This document shows, piece by piece, positions 62,978 to 64,000 of a DNA stretch of 64,000 bases. Location of the stretch: positions 1,364,001 to 1,428,000 of the forward strand of contig BROI01000002.1 of assembly GCA_027923505.1 (NCBI GenBank), written 5' to 3'. This DNA is from Mayamaea pseudoterrestris. Lineage: Eukaryota > Bacillariophyta > Bacillariophyceae > Sellaphorales > Sellaphoraceae. The notes under the pieces were generated by a model. The model was not told the origin of the DNA, searched no databases, and worked only from the letters and a program-made list of their open reading frames with translations. Numbering within the stretch: position 1 is the first letter of the stretch; every line of letters starts with the position of its first letter. Both the position numbers and the translations under genes were made by a program.

Positions 62978-64000
62978 ATGATGACTTACTCTGGCCGCAG
63001 CTTTGGGGCATGCCTCTTTCTATCAACAATTGTCAATGCGAGCTCCATACTTTCGTTATTGACCTTTGTGAATGCCAACTCGTTTGGAACCGAAACCCTT
63101 CCGCGATCGACCCATCATGCCATACCCCGTAGCAACACTCGTCGACGACAACCTCCATGGAACCCATCCTCACAAATAGACGCCGATGGCTTTCTTTCCG
63201 ACTCATATCTTCGTCTACCAGGAGACTGGGAAGAAGAGTTTCGACTTCGAACGTCATTCTCGACGGACCATCCCTGCTTTGTTCGACAAGTCCCTGGAGA
63301 CGGCAACTGCTTGTTTCATTCCATTAGCTTATGTTTATATCACGCCGAAAATGGCACTCATTGGAATATCCAAGGCCAACGATCCTTGGATGAATTGTAT
63401 CAACGATCGAGACTCCTTCGCTCGCAAGCGGTCGAGTGCCTCAAGAGTTCCAATCGGCGGCTGTTTCTGCAAGGCCGCGAGAGTCTCAAGGCGCATGAGC
63501 TAGTGCAAGCGGCGGCGCAGCAATACGGATTAACGTCGGACGAGTATTGTGAAGCCATGCAGCAAGACTGTGTTTGGGGCGGCGGACCGGAAATTGTTGC
63601 CCTCTGCAACCAACTGCAGCGACCGATTCATGTGTATGAGCTTGCGACAAGTTTGGATCATGAGGAAGAGGACGATGACATGGAAGACGACGTTGGTGAC
63701 ATGCTACAAGATAGTGACGGCAGCTTTACCAAGCGGCGACATCGCCAGTTGCCATCGACGACTCCATCCTCATTTATACTTCGACGCATGGCCTGCTTTG
63801 GTTCACCAAGGTTTGATAAGCGACCAGCCTTGCACATACTGAGTGCCGACTCTCGCTTTCCCGACTTGCAGCCGGGAAGCCAGCTAGCTTCTGGAAATCA
63901 CTTTTTGGCCGTTTTTCCAGTCATGGAGTCGAGGAAGAAACCGCGAAAGTTGCTGCGGGGTGGATCCATATTTCTCAACTGGCGCAAGGACGACGAAGAC
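62978..64000 (+). CDS. OTU-domain cysteine protease with signal-peptide-like start (3' end outside)
   Basis: The frame runs open from ATG 62978 to the window end, at least 341 residues. The N-terminus (CLFLSTIVNASSILSLLTFV) is a hydrophobic signal- or anchor-like stretch. The OTU core begins near residue 107: FVRQVPGDGNCLFHSISLCL, with catalytic Asp and Cys in DGNC. RPIHVYEL lies in the middle and the catalytic His block is SGNHFLAVFP. A Ser/Asp-rich insert (EEEDDDMEDDVGDMLQDSDG) interrupts the domain. OTU proteases remove ubiquitin chains. A signal peptide suggests the ER or the periplastid compartment, where diatoms keep a ubiquitin-like import system, but this is inference. Confidence 0.85.
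   Translation, partial: MMTYSGRSFGACLFLSTIVNASSILSLLTFVNANSFGTETLPRSTHHAIPRSNTRRRQPPWNPSSQIDADGFLSDSYLRLPGDWEEEFRLRTSFSTDHPCFVRQVPGDGNCLFHSISLCLYHAENGTHWNIQGQRSLDELYQRSRLLRSQAVECLKSSNRRLFLQGRESLKAHELVQAAAQQYGLTSDEYCEAMQQDCVWGGGPEIVALCNQLQRPIHVYELATSLDHEEEDDDMEDDVGDMLQDSDGSFTKRRHRQLPSTTPSSFILRRMACFGSPRFDKRPALHILSADSRFPDLQPGSQLASGNHFLAVFPVMESRKKPRKLLRGGSIFLNWRKDDED

Overview
The window is nuclear DNA of a eukaryote, most likely a diatom or a close stramenopile. The evidence is as follows. Genes carry short GT-AG introns (about 60 to 175 bases; most donors read GTRNG). Several predicted plastid proteins start with a signal peptide that ends in an A-F, A-W or A-F-like cleavage motif. There are PSxxPS-rich secreted proteins. 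One gene encodes the V-x-F-G...LGDNP signature common in diatom proteins, and another a GCR1_C-type regulator. No virus-derived element was recognised. Gene density is very high, often with well under 120 bases between convergent stop codons.

Layout. 0-12 kb: carboxypeptidase C-terminus, a four-TM protein, a TOM1-like membrane protein, a mitochondrial-type hypothetical, a GCR1_C regulator, a secreted PSxxPS protein, an LGDNP-family protein, a SAP30/SGF29 chromatin fusion and a plastid M41-like metallopeptidase. 12-24 kb: heat-shock factor, a PNKP/aldo-keto reductase fusion, a BTB protein, a tail-anchored acidic protein, SF3A2, ribosomal protein uL30, riboflavin synthase and an LYR protein. 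24-36 kb is the fluid part: a decayed PSxxPS minisatellite, a TKL-type kinase, a duplicated block containing the kinase 3' end and a small plastid-type gene (with a 621-base tract identical between copies), and four HRDC-domain genes, three of which also carry a PARP-type zinc finger. 36-46 kb: HAD phosphatase, two plastid hypotheticals, a 1731-residue USP32-like deubiquitinase and an SGNH-fold protein lacking its serine. 46.5-47.6 kb: a non-autonomous DNA transposon with terminal inverted repeats. 48-64 kb: methyltransferase, pterin dehydratase-like protein, fucosyltransferase-like protein, a polyglutamine Rossmann protein with 58 pure CAG codons, RtcB RNA ligase, NMN adenylyltransferase-like protein, MDP-1 phosphatase, eL21, a VOC protein, ubiquitin-eL40, a phosphate carrier, Elf1 and an OTU protease that runs off the end.

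The genes are mostly unrelated housekeeping functions, as expected in a eukaryote, so no operon-like pathway is claimed. The most unusual items are the PNKP-kinase-AKR fusion with an in-frame stop, the SAP30-SGF29 fusion, the zf-PARP/HRDC gene cluster beside a gene-conversion tract, and the long CAG/GAG repeat. Exon borders were placed by hand from splice signals and reading-frame continuity; protein identities rest on recognised motifs, not on database searches.
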